Shown here piece by piece: positions 33,450 to 41,787 of a DNA stretch of 64,000 nucleotides. This DNA is from Herpetosiphon gulosus. Its GTDB lineage: Bacteria > Chloroflexota > Chloroflexia > Chloroflexales > Herpetosiphonaceae. The stretch's first letter is position 1. Each line of letters starts with the position of its first letter. The stretch is taken from the NCBI RefSeq assembly GCF_039545135.1, contig NZ_BAABRU010000005.1:62001-126000 (forward strand), in the 5' to 3' direction. The notes beneath the pieces were generated by a model. That model made no database searches. It was not told the DNA's origin and saw only the letters and a list, made by a program, of their open reading frames with translations. The translations under genes were made by a program, and so were the position numbers.

Positions 33450-36014
33450 CTACAACCTTGGGTCGATTGGCTCGCTCTCAAGCGCTAGCACCCCAAAAAC
33501 GCATTCATGGACGCGGCGCAATGGCTCACGATTGACAAAACGATCAAGCGCCTCGAGGCCTAAGGCAAATTCGCGCAATGCCAACGAACGTTTGCTGCTT
33601 AGTCCGCGCTGGCGCAAACGCTCCAAGTTTTCGGGCAAATCGTATTCAGGGCCATAGATGATGCGTAGATATTCAGCGCCCCGACATTTAATTGCTGGTT
33701 GGACGATGCCACGCGAATTCTGGACCACCCATTGTTTGGGCTTGATGACGATGCCTTCGCCGCCTGCTGCCGTCAGTTTTTGCCACCATGCGATCGTTTG
33801 TTCAACGCTAGCTTGATCGTGTAAATCGACCACGCGATAGGGCGTTGCCAGCATCAAGCGCGGCTCAGCCTCGGCCAAAGCCGCCAAGGTTTGCATATGC
33901 CATTCATGATCGCGATCGTAAAACGGGCGTTGCTCACAAGCCAAGAGATGAAACGGTGCTAGTTTTAAATCATCCAAACTGCGCACAGGCCAGCAATAGT
34001 GTTGGTAGGCCTCAACATAGCCTTGCACCGCCTGCTGCCGCAATTGGGTATGGGCAATCAGGGCTTGTAACTCGACCGATTCGGGCATGCGCGTGACCGT
34101 CTGGCGTAAAGCGGCTTGGGCTGCGCTCATGCTAACGGTGGCAGCGGCTCCTACGGGCGCATATTGATTTTGTATCAAATCATGCGCTTTGGCCGACCAC
34201 GGCAGCACTTCACAATCCAAGGCAAACCAGCCTGAATCGAAGCTTTCCCACCAATTAAGCTTGGTGATGGCTTGTTGCAGCCGTTGCAGAAAAGCCATTT
34301 CAAGCTCAGGATCGCTAAAGAAGCGTCGCCCAGTGCGGGTATAGCAAACGCCAATCTGCTCGCCAGCTACGCCAAAACGCTCACGAGCAACCTCGCTGTT
34401 GCGGCAGATAATCACAATTGCCCGCGAACCCATATGCTTGGCTTCGCACACAACTTCGTTGACCCCCGCCCGCCGATAATATTCCAAGGCTTCGACAGGA
34501 TGCTCCAAGAAACTGCCAAGTTGGCTGGTTTCTGAGGGCGACATGGTTGGTGGTAAATAGATCAGCCATTGTGGCTCGATAGCAAAACGACTGATCACTT
34601 CCAAGGCGGCGCTGGTTTGTTCTTCGCGCAAATTGATTTGGTTGATTAAACTAGTGCTAATTTGCAGCTTGCCTTGAAAATCGCTCAAATCGAGCACTTG
34701 ATCATGGGCTTGTTGGGCTGAAAGTTGGGTCGCATTCATTTCTAAAGGCCGTTTTGGGATGGCATATTGAGCAAAAGCTGGAACGCGCACAAACTCACGC
34801 TCGGGATAGCGCAGCGCAGTCAGTGCTCCGCCAAAGGCACAGCCAGTATCAATATCAACCGTGTTGTTAAGCCATTCGGGCTGGGGAATTGGTGTATGCC
34901 CATAAACCACCAAGCCCTCGCCGCGATATTCTTTGGCCCACGGATAGCGCACTGGCAAGCCAAATTCATCGGTTTCGCCCGTAGTTTCGCCATACAAGGC
35001 AAATTCACGCACGCGCTTCGACATGCGGCCTTGTAATTCTTGCTTCATGCCAGCGTGGGCTACCACCAATTTTCCGTCATCAAAAATGAGATGGCTAACC
35101 AAGCCTTCGATAAACTGGCGGACTGTTTGGCGAAAATCTTCATCAGTTTCAGCCAAAGCTTGCATGGTTTCGGCGAGGCCATGGGTTTGTTTGACCTTGC
35201 GTCCAGCCAAGGCCCGCGCTAATTTATCGTCGTGATTGCCTGGCACACACAAGGCTGCGCCTGTTTCAACCATACTCATCACCAACCGCAACACGCCAAT
35301 TGAATCTGGCCCGCGATCAACCAAATCGCCGACGAACACTGCGCGGCGGCCAGCAGGCGGCGTGACCGTAAAGCCATAATTATGGCCTGGCGTGAGATTA
35401 ATGCTATAGCCCAATTCTAGGAGCAAGCGCTCAAGTTCAGGGTAACAGCCATGCACATCGCCAATAATATCGAAGGGGCCATGCTCAGCTTTACGGTTGC
35501 TCCAAGCGCGTTGGCGCACAATTTCAACTGCATCAACATGCTCAGGCGTAACGCTATGTACCACCCGAAAGCCTTCATCGTGCAATGTGCGCAGCGAACG
35601 CCGCAAATTATCGATCTGACGCTTGACCACAAAATCGCCAAAATCGCGATTGGGGCGGCCTAAATTGCGCTCCAAACAAACTCGTTCAGGCGTATGCAAC
35701 ACAATCGCCACGGGCCAAACGTGATAATGGCGAGCCAAGGCCAGCAAGGGTTTCCGCGCTTCAGCTTGCACATTGGTCGCATCGATCACGGTCAAACGGC
35801 CTAAAGCTAGGCGCTTGGCGGCAATTGTATAAACCAAATCAAAGGCATCAGCTGAGACCGATTGATCAGTTTCGTCATCGGTGAGCATTGCGCGACAGGC
35901 ATCGGACGAAATAATTTCGGTTGGCTTGAAATAACGCTGTGCAAAGGTCGATTTGCCTGAGCCAGAAGCCCCAATCAATACTACCAACGACAATTCAGGT
36001 ATTCCTAGTTCCAT
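33450..36014 (-). CDS. pnkp: Polynucleotide kinase-phosphatase-ligase (RNA repair)
   Basis: An 854-residue three-domain RNA repair enzyme of the bacterial Pnkp type. The 5'-kinase (1-170) has P-loop GASGSGKST (15-23). The calcineurin-like 2',3'-phosphatase (about 180-400) has GDVHG (185-189), GDLVDRG (229-235), GNHD (259-262) and GHTPIP (372-377). The C-terminal adenylyltransferase/ligase has the nucleophile Lys526 in CEAKHMGSRA, GEGIVIKPK (752-760) and CRGAEYLRIIYGPEY (777-791). It heals and seals broken RNA, typically tRNA cut by ribotoxins, together with Hen1. Last gene of the hen1-nucleotidyltransferase-pnkp operon, 12 bp after the nucleotidyltransferase. Confidence 0.95.
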   Translation of the reverse strand: MELGIPELSLVVLIGASGSGKSTFAQRYFKPTEIISSDACRAMLTDDETDQSVSADAFDLVYTIAAKRLALGRLTVIDATNVQAEARKPLLALARHYHVWPVAIVLHTPERVCLERNLGRPNRDFGDFVVKRQIDNLRRSLRTLHDEGFRVVHSVTPEHVDAVEIVRQRAWSNRKAEHGPFDIIGDVHGCYPELERLLLELGYSINLTPGHNYGFTVTPPAGRRAVFVGDLVDRGPDSIGVLRLVMSMVETGAALCVPGNHDDKLARALAGRKVKQTHGLAETMQALAETDEDFRQTVRQFIEGLVSHLIFDDGKLVVAHAGMKQELQGRMSKRVREFALYGETTGETDEFGLPVRYPWAKEYRGEGLVVYGHTPIPQPEWLNNTVDIDTGCAFGGALTALRYPEREFVRVPAFAQYAIPKRPLEMNATQLSAQQAHDQVLDLSDFQGKLQISTSLINQINLREEQTSAALEVISRFAIEPQWLIYLPPTMSPSETSQLGSFLEHPVEALEYYRRAGVNEVVCEAKHMGSRAIVIICRNSEVARERFGVAGEQIGVCYTRTGRRFFSDPELEMAFLQRLQQAITKLNWWESFDSGWFALDCEVLPWSAKAHDLIQNQYAPVGAAATVSMSAAQAALRQTVTRMPESVELQALIAHTQLRQQAVQGYVEAYQHYCWPVRSLDDLKLAPFHLLACEQRPFYDRDHEWHMQTLAALAEAEPRLMLATPYRVVDLHDQASVEQTIAWWQKLTAAGGEGIVIKPKQWVVQNSRGIVQPAIKCRGAEYLRIIYGPEYDLPENLERLRQRGLSSKRSLALREFALGLEALDRFVNREPLRRVHECVFGVLALESEPIDPRL

Positions 36015-36026
36015 AACACCAGCTCC

Positions 36027-36923
36027 TTAGTCCACTTGGGTGCGGCGCACTTGGAGCAACCAAGCATTCGCCGCCGCTAGATCGGGCAAAATTGGTAGTT
36101 TGGTTGCGGCATAGGCTTGTTCAAATTCGGCATGGAGGGCAATTCGCCAACGATTAATCACATCCCATTCCAATTCGCCAGCCCGAATCGCCATTAGCTG
36201 ATCGTGTTCGGCAAGGTGGCGCAAACGTAATTCGCCATGGCGTAAGGCATGGATGCCGCTCAGCAACAAGCGAATCAAATGCATCACATGTTTCCAGCGT
36301 AGGCTACCGTTGGTGCGTAAATCGCGCTCAAGCAGGCGAAATTGGGCCAACACATAGCTATTATGGCTTTGGTAAATGCGACTGGTCAGTAGTTTATGGC
36401 GCATCGCGCGTAGCTCCAAGGCCAAGGGCGAGGCATGCTCAACCAGATCAGTATACAAACATTCAAGGGCATTCGGATTGGCCCGCAACAGTAAATTCAA
36501 AAATTTTTGCACTTCCCAATAGTGTTCTTGAGTTTCGCTCAATTCATATTGTTCGGGCACACTTGCCAAGCCCCAATGAACAGATGCAGGTGGCACAAAA
36601 AAGCCACGCCAATCAGTATCCGATTCGGGCGTATCCAAGCCATAAGCGCGTGAGCCAACCACACAACGATACTGAATCCATTGGCGGTTTTCAGCCAGTT
36701 GCGGTTGCTCCAAACTCAATAAAGGGTCATTAAATTGCTTGCGTAGGCCAAAATCTTGGCGGGTGAGTTGCAAAATTGTGCCATCAACACAGCGCACCGT
36801 GTAATATTCGCTATGCTCGCAGGGTGTTGCAACCACTTGGGCCACGCTATGTTTGGCCTGATTCTCGATTTTGCGCAACAGCACCACGTGGGTTCCGAGC
36901 GCCAAATGTAGTTTAGGTTGCAT
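36027..36923 (-). CDS. Nucleotidyltransferase (COG3541-like) in RNA-repair operon
   Basis: A 298-residue protein. Residues 1-75 look like a small beta domain (GTHVVLLRKIENQ...YTVRCVDGTILQL). The rest begins with the nucleotidyltransferase signature GSRAYGLDTPESDTDWRG (90-107), with Asp102 and Asp104 as the likely metal ligands, then a helical half rich in Arg and His. It belongs to the YcgL/COG3541 group of predicted nucleotidyltransferases, whose substrate is not firmly established. Its ATG lies inside hen1 (11-bp overlap), so the two are co-translated. The longer frame to 37121 is a shadow of hen1. The location points to a role in RNA end repair. Confidence 0.8.
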   Translation of the reverse strand: MQPKLHLALGTHVVLLRKIENQAKHSVAQVVATPCEHSEYYTVRCVDGTILQLTRQDFGLRKQFNDPLLSLEQPQLAENRQWIQYRCVVGSRAYGLDTPESDTDWRGFFVPPASVHWGLASVPEQYELSETQEHYWEVQKFLNLLLRANPNALECLYTDLVEHASPLALELRAMRHKLLTSRIYQSHNSYVLAQFRLLERDLRTNGSLRWKHVMHLIRLLLSGIHALRHGELRLRHLAEHDQLMAIRAGELEWDVINRWRIALHAEFEQAYAATKLPILPDLAAANAWLLQVRRTQVD

Positions 36924-38295
36924 CTTCAAACACCCCCAATTGCGACGGCGCACCATGATAGGGATCTTCTGGCCCCAATGGCTCAATGCTGACGCGATAG
37001 TTGTAACTTGCTGCGACCCGTTCGGCCCAAGCCGCAAACTCAGCCCGCGTCCATTCAAAGCGATGATCGCGGTGGCGCAGCTGGTCGGCGGGCAAGCTTG
37101 GAAACAATTGATTGTACTCACGGTTGGGCGTGGTCACCAGCACTAATTTCGGGCGGGCAAAGCCAAACACGGTTTGTTCAAAAGCCGCCAAATGCCCAAG
37201 CTCAAGATGCTCCAAAACTTCGACGATTGCGGCGGCATCGAAGCCTTTCAAACGAGCATCGCGATAAAGCAATGAGCCATGCAGCAAGCTCAAGCGTTGG
37301 CGTTGACGTTCGGGCAAGCGTTCGATCCGTTGCTGCAACATTGCCAACGAGCGGGTGCTCAAATCCATGCCGACGACTGCGTTGAATTGATTATCTTTGA
37401 GCAATTCGCGCAAGAGCTTGCCTTCGCCACAACCCAAATCAAGAATTCGTTGTGCTCCACTGGCTTTTAAGCGTTGCACAATCACGCTATGGCGCTGAGC
37501 ATGCAGGCTTTGACGTTCGCTTGGTTCGCTCACTTGTTCCTGATCTGGCTCGATTTGGGTTGTTGTTTCAGGCGCAACTGCTTGCAACAAATGCTCAAGC
37601 GCAGCACTGGTAAGGCTTTTTTGATAGCGCAAATAACGGGTTGTAATCAACTCGCATTCTGGATGTTGCGCCAACCACCCATCGCCTTTGCGTAACAATT
37701 TGCTCACCTCGTCATTGCCAATCCAATAGTGCTTAGCATTATCTAACACAGGGATGAGCACATATATGTGCGTGAGCAGTTGTTTAACCGTGAGATTGGC
37801 ACTTAATTTGAGTGAGAGATAGCTATTCGTTGGATTATCGTGCGCAATTGGCTCGGCGCTAACCTGATAGCCCAACGGCTCAAACAAGCGTTGAATTAAG
37901 CTTAAACCGGCCTTCGCCCGCACTGCCACAACTGGCAACTCGACAGTTAGCGGCAACACCAAATCGACCAACTCTGGGCGTTTTTTGCAAACTCCAGCCA
38001 TGGCGCTCGAAAAAACATCACCCATCGCCACACATAGCAACGATGAAGCCACATACGGTCGATCGTTGACATATTGGCTAAGCATGCCCTCGCCGCCACG
38101 ATTGCCGCGCACCAATGCCACCGGATCAACCTCAAGCAACAGGGCGATGGTACAGCGCTCGTCGTTAGCTTCGGGGTAGAAAATATGGGCCGAGCCAAAG
38201 GGCAAGGGAAAGGTTTGCACCCGCTCAGGATGCTTATGCAAAATAAAGCCCAAGTCGGTTGCAGGCGTGTGGGTGGTCGTTAATGTCAGTAGCAT
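36913..38295 (-). CDS. hen1: Hen1 3'-terminal 2'-O-methyltransferase (RNA repair)
   Basis: A 460-residue bacterial Hen1. The N-terminal half (1-240) is the ligase-activating domain, beginning LTLTTTHTPATDLGFILHKHP. The C-terminal methyltransferase has SAM motif RILDLGCGEGKLL (283-295) and the metal motif VEVLEHLELGHL with Glu359, Glu362 and His363, plus a distal His near 411 (RDHRFEW). It marks the 3' end of the break by 2'-O-methylation before Pnkp seals it, which protects the repaired RNA. First gene of the operon, overlapping the nucleotidyltransferase. Confidence 0.95.
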   Translation of the reverse strand: MLLTLTTTHTPATDLGFILHKHPERVQTFPLPFGSAHIFYPEANDERCTIALLLEVDPVALVRGNRGGEGMLSQYVNDRPYVASSLLCVAMGDVFSSAMAGVCKKRPELVDLVLPLTVELPVVAVRAKAGLSLIQRLFEPLGYQVSAEPIAHDNPTNSYLSLKLSANLTVKQLLTHIYVLIPVLDNAKHYWIGNDEVSKLLRKGDGWLAQHPECELITTRYLRYQKSLTSAALEHLLQAVAPETTTQIEPDQEQVSEPSERQSLHAQRHSVIVQRLKASGAQRILDLGCGEGKLLRELLKDNQFNAVVGMDLSTRSLAMLQQRIERLPERQRQRLSLLHGSLLYRDARLKGFDAAAIVEVLEHLELGHLAAFEQTVFGFARPKLVLVTTPNREYNQLFPSLPADQLRHRDHRFEWTRAEFAAWAERVAASYNYRVSIEPLGPEDPYHGAPSQLGVFEDAT

Positions 38296-38343
38296 CAGCA
38301 GGCTCCCTCTAAATCCATCTCGGCATAATGGCTATTTAACCAC

Positions 38344-38375
38344 AAAAAACCCTCTTGCAATCCATCGCAAGAGGG
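38344..38375 (-). terminator. Rho-independent terminator of STAS gene
   Basis: On the minus strand CCCTCTTGC, an eight-base loop and GCAAGAGGG are followed by TTTTTT. It lies 35 bp after the STAS stop, just before hen1. Confidence 0.92.
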
Positions 38376-38409
38376 AAGCCGCGATTCATCATTCGACCGA
38401 CAGGCAGCC

Positions 38410-39435
38410 TTAGCCAAGCATCAACTGCTTTTCGCTGACACCAAGCAATTGCATTGCATCGCTTGGGCTACGGGCAACGCGCAGATCTTCGCCAAACGAA
38501 ATCCCCAAGTTGGTCAGAATCATCGCCATCGAGGCCGAAATCCCACAGAGGATCACTTGGGTTCCTAGTAATTTGACCGTTTGAATCGTTTGAGTCAGCA
38601 AACCGCAGCCATAGGTATCAATATGGGCAATGCTGGTAACATCGAGCACAACCGCGCGGGCACGCTGCTCGTGAACTCGTTTCAACAAAGCTTCGCGGAA
38701 GGTATCGATCCGTTGATCATCGAGGTGACCAACAATCGGCGCATAAATCACATCGTGGGCTAATTCAGTAATTGGCACTTCGAGATCAGCAATTTGCTCG
38801 CGTAATTGTTTTTCCAACTCGATTTGTTTTTTTAAATCACCATTTGTCGAGAGCAAAATTTCATTTTTAAGCGCCAAAGCAGCATTGGATTCAGTAATCG
38901 AATCGATCATACTAATCAGGCGCTGATTGAATTGCCACAACAAAAAGCCAATAATAATAAAGATCCCGATAATCACTGCTGCATTTAGATAGACAAACCA
39001 TGACAAGACTTGATATTCTTTAAATGGGCTAAACAAGCCAGCAAAAAAAGCTACAATACTGCTACTGATTGAAGTGACAACAATCGTGCCTTTTTGTTCA
39101 TTGGAAATATATTGTAGCCCAGTAATTGCCACAATTAATGGGGTAAACATATAGCCAGTTGATAAAACTGGCTGAATCAAGGCCAACATAATCGTTGAAA
39201 ATAGTAAGCTTGCCCCAATCGACCAAACAACGGTTGTATTAGTATAATTATCGTAACCATACCACATAAAACCACAGATGAGCGCATTTACTCCCATAAT
39301 GCTACTAACTATTAAAAGAACTGTATTTGATAATACAGTTCCTAGGCCCATAAATGCTAACCCAAATACGCCAATGATAACCGTCAATGAAATAACAACC
39401 TGTAACAGGCGTTCACGCACAATACTGAGATCCAT
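38410..39435 (-). CDS. Membrane protein with C-terminal STAS domain
   Basis: A 341-residue protein. Residues 1-170 hold five to six hydrophobic segments, followed by a coiled-coil-like stretch (about 175-220, ALALKNEILLSTNGDLKKQIELEKQLREQ). The STAS domain (about 225-335) has the core AVVLDVTSIAHIDTYGCGLLTQTIQTVKLLGTQVILCGIS, as in RsbR-type anti-anti-sigma/stressosome proteins. The residue usually phosphorylated (Ser/Thr after DxT/S) is a Thr here (HIDTYG). Its ATG lies inside the terpene synthase gene, 23 bp before that gene's stop, with GAGGAA upstream. A link to terpene synthesis is an inference from this overlap. Confidence 0.82.
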   Translation of the reverse strand: MDLSIVRERLLQVVISLTVIIGVFGLAFMGLGTVLSNTVLLIVSSIMGVNALICGFMWYGYDNYTNTTVVWSIGASLLFSTIMLALIQPVLSTGYMFTPLIVAITGLQYISNEQKGTIVVTSISSSIVAFFAGLFSPFKEYQVLSWFVYLNAAVIIGIFIIIGFLLWQFNQRLISMIDSITESNAALALKNEILLSTNGDLKKQIELEKQLREQIADLEVPITELAHDVIYAPIVGHLDDQRIDTFREALLKRVHEQRARAVVLDVTSIAHIDTYGCGLLTQTIQTVKLLGTQVILCGISASMAMILTNLGISFGEDLRVARSPSDAMQLLGVSEKQLMLG

Positions 39436-40429
39436 GGGATTCCTCGGTAGATGTCTGGTAACGAGAGGTCATAGTAGACCAATCGTGGTTTGCTCGCATC
39501 CAGGTAGCTAAACCATCGACAAAGCGATACAAACTTGGTGAACAAATCTCAGGAGCCAGTTTATCGAGCATAATGCGTTCGCGAGTGAATTGGTTGATTG
39601 TATCATTATGCAAACGGGCGACATAATTTAATGCTTCGCCGATTGGTAATTGATGTTGGGCATGTACGAGATACACCAAATTTTGCCAATCGCCAGCTAA
39701 TAATTCTTTGCGCAACGAAATAATATCATTTGAGTAGAACACTACCCGATTAACATATTCACACAAACGCCGCACCATTGGATGCAACCGTACTTGTGGA
39801 TGCAGAAAATCGTTATTGCCAAATTCAATCAAGGCTAAGCACAAATAGGTGCCACTGGTATATAAACGTTGCATGGCATAGGTTTTTTGGGTTGGAATAT
39901 AGCCTTGGGCACGATTATTGGCTTCCCATTGCACCGCGGCAAACGATTTGCGCAATGAATCAAAAAAGTAGTGTTGCCAAGCTTCGGGCGAACCTTGCAC
40001 CAGCCGGCTGGTTACATCGCCCATCGCTTGCACAATTGGCAAATCGTGGCGCTTGGCGGGTGAACCTTTGAGCACCTTGATCAAGCGTTGTAGCAAGATG
40101 GCCATTGCTCCAGCATCGTGCTCACGGCCAAAGCGATCTAATTGATCATCTAGGAGAAAGAGGCTGGTACTCCAATCGGCAATGGTTGGCATGCGTTCAG
40201 CCAGCGCATTCGGGTATGCTCGCGCCATCAACGTACCATAGCCACGTTGGTTAAATGAGATCCGCGTTTCCAAATCATCAAGCAAGCCAAAGCTATCAGC
40301 CCAAGCTTGGGTTGAGGCTTGAATTGCAACTGCATCGGGATGAATCGCCGCTGGAAATGGACAATAGAGCACCGGAAGATCACGAGGCATAAGCGTGGCT
40401 AAGTGATGCAATGTAGTACGGGTTGGCAT
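39413..40429 (-). CDS. Class I terpene synthase
   Basis: A 338-residue terpene synthase of the bacterial sesquiterpene-synthase type. The aspartate-rich motif is FLLDDQLDRFGRE (92-103, DDxxD), and the NSE triad is SNDIISLRKEL (233-243: Asn234, Ser238, Glu242). The C-terminal DWSTMTSRYQ gives the RY pair. It would cyclise farnesyl or geranylgeranyl diphosphate; the product cannot be told. It overlaps the STAS gene by 23 bp and lies 76 bp after a second terpene synthase on the same strand. Confidence 0.9.
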   Translation of the reverse strand: MPTRTTLHHLATLMPRDLPVLYCPFPAAIHPDAVAIQASTQAWADSFGLLDDLETRISFNQRGYGTLMARAYPNALAERMPTIADWSTSLFLLDDQLDRFGREHDAGAMAILLQRLIKVLKGSPAKRHDLPIVQAMGDVTSRLVQGSPEAWQHYFFDSLRKSFAAVQWEANNRAQGYIPTQKTYAMQRLYTSGTYLCLALIEFGNNDFLHPQVRLHPMVRRLCEYVNRVVFYSNDIISLRKELLAGDWQNLVYLVHAQHQLPIGEALNYVARLHNDTINQFTRERIMLDKLAPEICSPSLYRFVDGLATWMRANHDWSTMTSRYQTSTEESHGSQYCA

Positions 40430-40505
40430 TGAGTCAATCTCCTAGATGCTTGACAAACCTAATACAAGATGGTTGCTTCTCAAGCAAATAATTCATCTCT
40501 ACTTT

Positions 40506-41495
40506 TCATGCAGCATACGACAATTCGGTAAGTTTAGTAGCATAACGGCTGGTAATATCCGACCAATCATAATTTCCACGCATCAATGTCATCATACCGT
40601 TTAATACTTTTTGAAGTGCCACGCTACAATTTTTCAGTTGAGTGTTGGTTGTTATAAATTGTTGAACACAGTGATTATGCTCGTTAGCGACAATTTCTAA
40701 GGCTTCTGGAATGCTAATACCACGCTGCAATGCAATAATTGCTCCATAATTATGCCAATCGCCTTGGCGTAATTCCTTTTTGATTGAAACAAGATCATTG
40801 CATAAGCTCAGTACAAGGTTTGTCCAATTTTGTAGATTGCGTAAGTCGATTGATTGACGTTCAGTGGCGGTTAAATAACTTGCATTCATAAATTCAATAA
40901 AAGCAATATAGATCGCAACAGCGCTAGTAAATTTACGATAGTGCAAGTATTCAATTTCGCTTGGAATAATCGAATACAGCCGATTGTGGGCTTCCCATTG
41001 ATTGCCAATAAAATAATCGTCAACCTGTTGGGTAAAAACCTCAAACCATGCCTGTGGGGCCAGCGCCCGCATCCGACCCATAATATCAGCGAGGGCTGTA
41101 ACTAGCAGTGGTTCGTCGGCAGCAACCGTGGCTCCGCGAATAACTGCCCCAAGCCGATTGTGTAAGCGAGCTAAAGCTTGAGGATCATGGCCAATTCGCG
41201 CTTCATCACATTGATCATCAAGCTCAAACAGCCAAGCATTCCAATCGCTGATAATTTGCAGCCGCTCAACACTCGCATACGGATAACAACGGGCAATCAA
41301 CAAGGTATAGTTGTAATCAAGAAAAGCCTTACGTCGCGCTTCGCTCAATAAACCTTGTTCAAGCACCCATTTAGTCGTCTGCTGTTGAACCTCCGCTGCC
41401 AATGGATGGATTTGCGAAGGAAACGGAGATTCCAACCTTGGAATGGTTGTTGGAACCGTTCTCGCTAATTGTTGTAGGTGTGCTGTATTTGGCAT
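40506..41495 (-). CDS. Class I terpene synthase
   Basis: A 329-residue terpene synthase, paralogous in layout to the next gene. The aspartate motif is FELDDQCDEARIG, the NSE triad SLCNDLVSIKKEL, and the RY pair is in DWSDITSRYA. Catalytic motifs are intact in both copies, so the two probably make different products. ATG 41495 has GAGGT five bases upstream; the ATG four codons earlier lacks a ribosome site. Codon use is more A/T-rich than in nearby genes. First gene of the terpene unit, with an A/T-rich upstream region. Confidence 0.9.
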   Translation of the reverse strand: MPNTAHLQQLARTVPTTIPRLESPFPSQIHPLAAEVQQQTTKWVLEQGLLSEARRKAFLDYNYTLLIARCYPYASVERLQIISDWNAWLFELDDQCDEARIGHDPQALARLHNRLGAVIRGATVAADEPLLVTALADIMGRMRALAPQAWFEVFTQQVDDYFIGNQWEAHNRLYSIIPSEIEYLHYRKFTSAVAIYIAFIEFMNASYLTATERQSIDLRNLQNWTNLVLSLCNDLVSIKKELRQGDWHNYGAIIALQRGISIPEALEIVANEHNHCVQQFITTNTQLKNCSVALQKVLNGMMTLMRGNYDWSDITSRYATKLTELSYAA

Positions 41496-41723
41496 AACAT
41501 ACCTCATCTACACGTTCTACACTGGCTACCATCTGCGCTTCTCACGGCGACACATGGCGAGTAGGTTAAATTACCTTGGTACTACCTTAATCTATCCACC
41601 TAACCTATGTCTATCACCCAAAGCGCATTCTTTAGTCCTCTCTTTGATCACCGCTATAGGTGAATCAGTTAATAGCTACTTAGCTACACAAATGTACACA
41701 CATATCGCGATTATATGAGTATA

Positions 41724-41754
41724 AAGTGATATAACACATCGCGTTATACCACTT
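41724..41754. repeat. 12-bp imperfect inverted repeat upstream of terpene genes
   Basis: AAGTGATATAAC (41724) and GTTATACCACTT (41743) are reverse complements at 11 of 12 positions, with a seven-base spacer. In minus-strand RNA it forms a 13-bp stem with one G-U pair. It lies between the PabB-PabC stop and the terpene genes and may be a terminator or an operator. The palindrome GTACTAGTAC (41770-41779) lies close by. Confidence 0.5.
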
Positions 41755-41787
41755 TTGACTATACCTTTAGTACTAGTACCTAGGGTG

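Noticed and set aside
36924-37121. N-terminal extension of the nucleotidyltransferase inside hen1
   Set aside because: The extended part is out of frame with hen1 and reads as a shadow of its methyltransferase domain; the ATG at 36923 gives a sensible fold.
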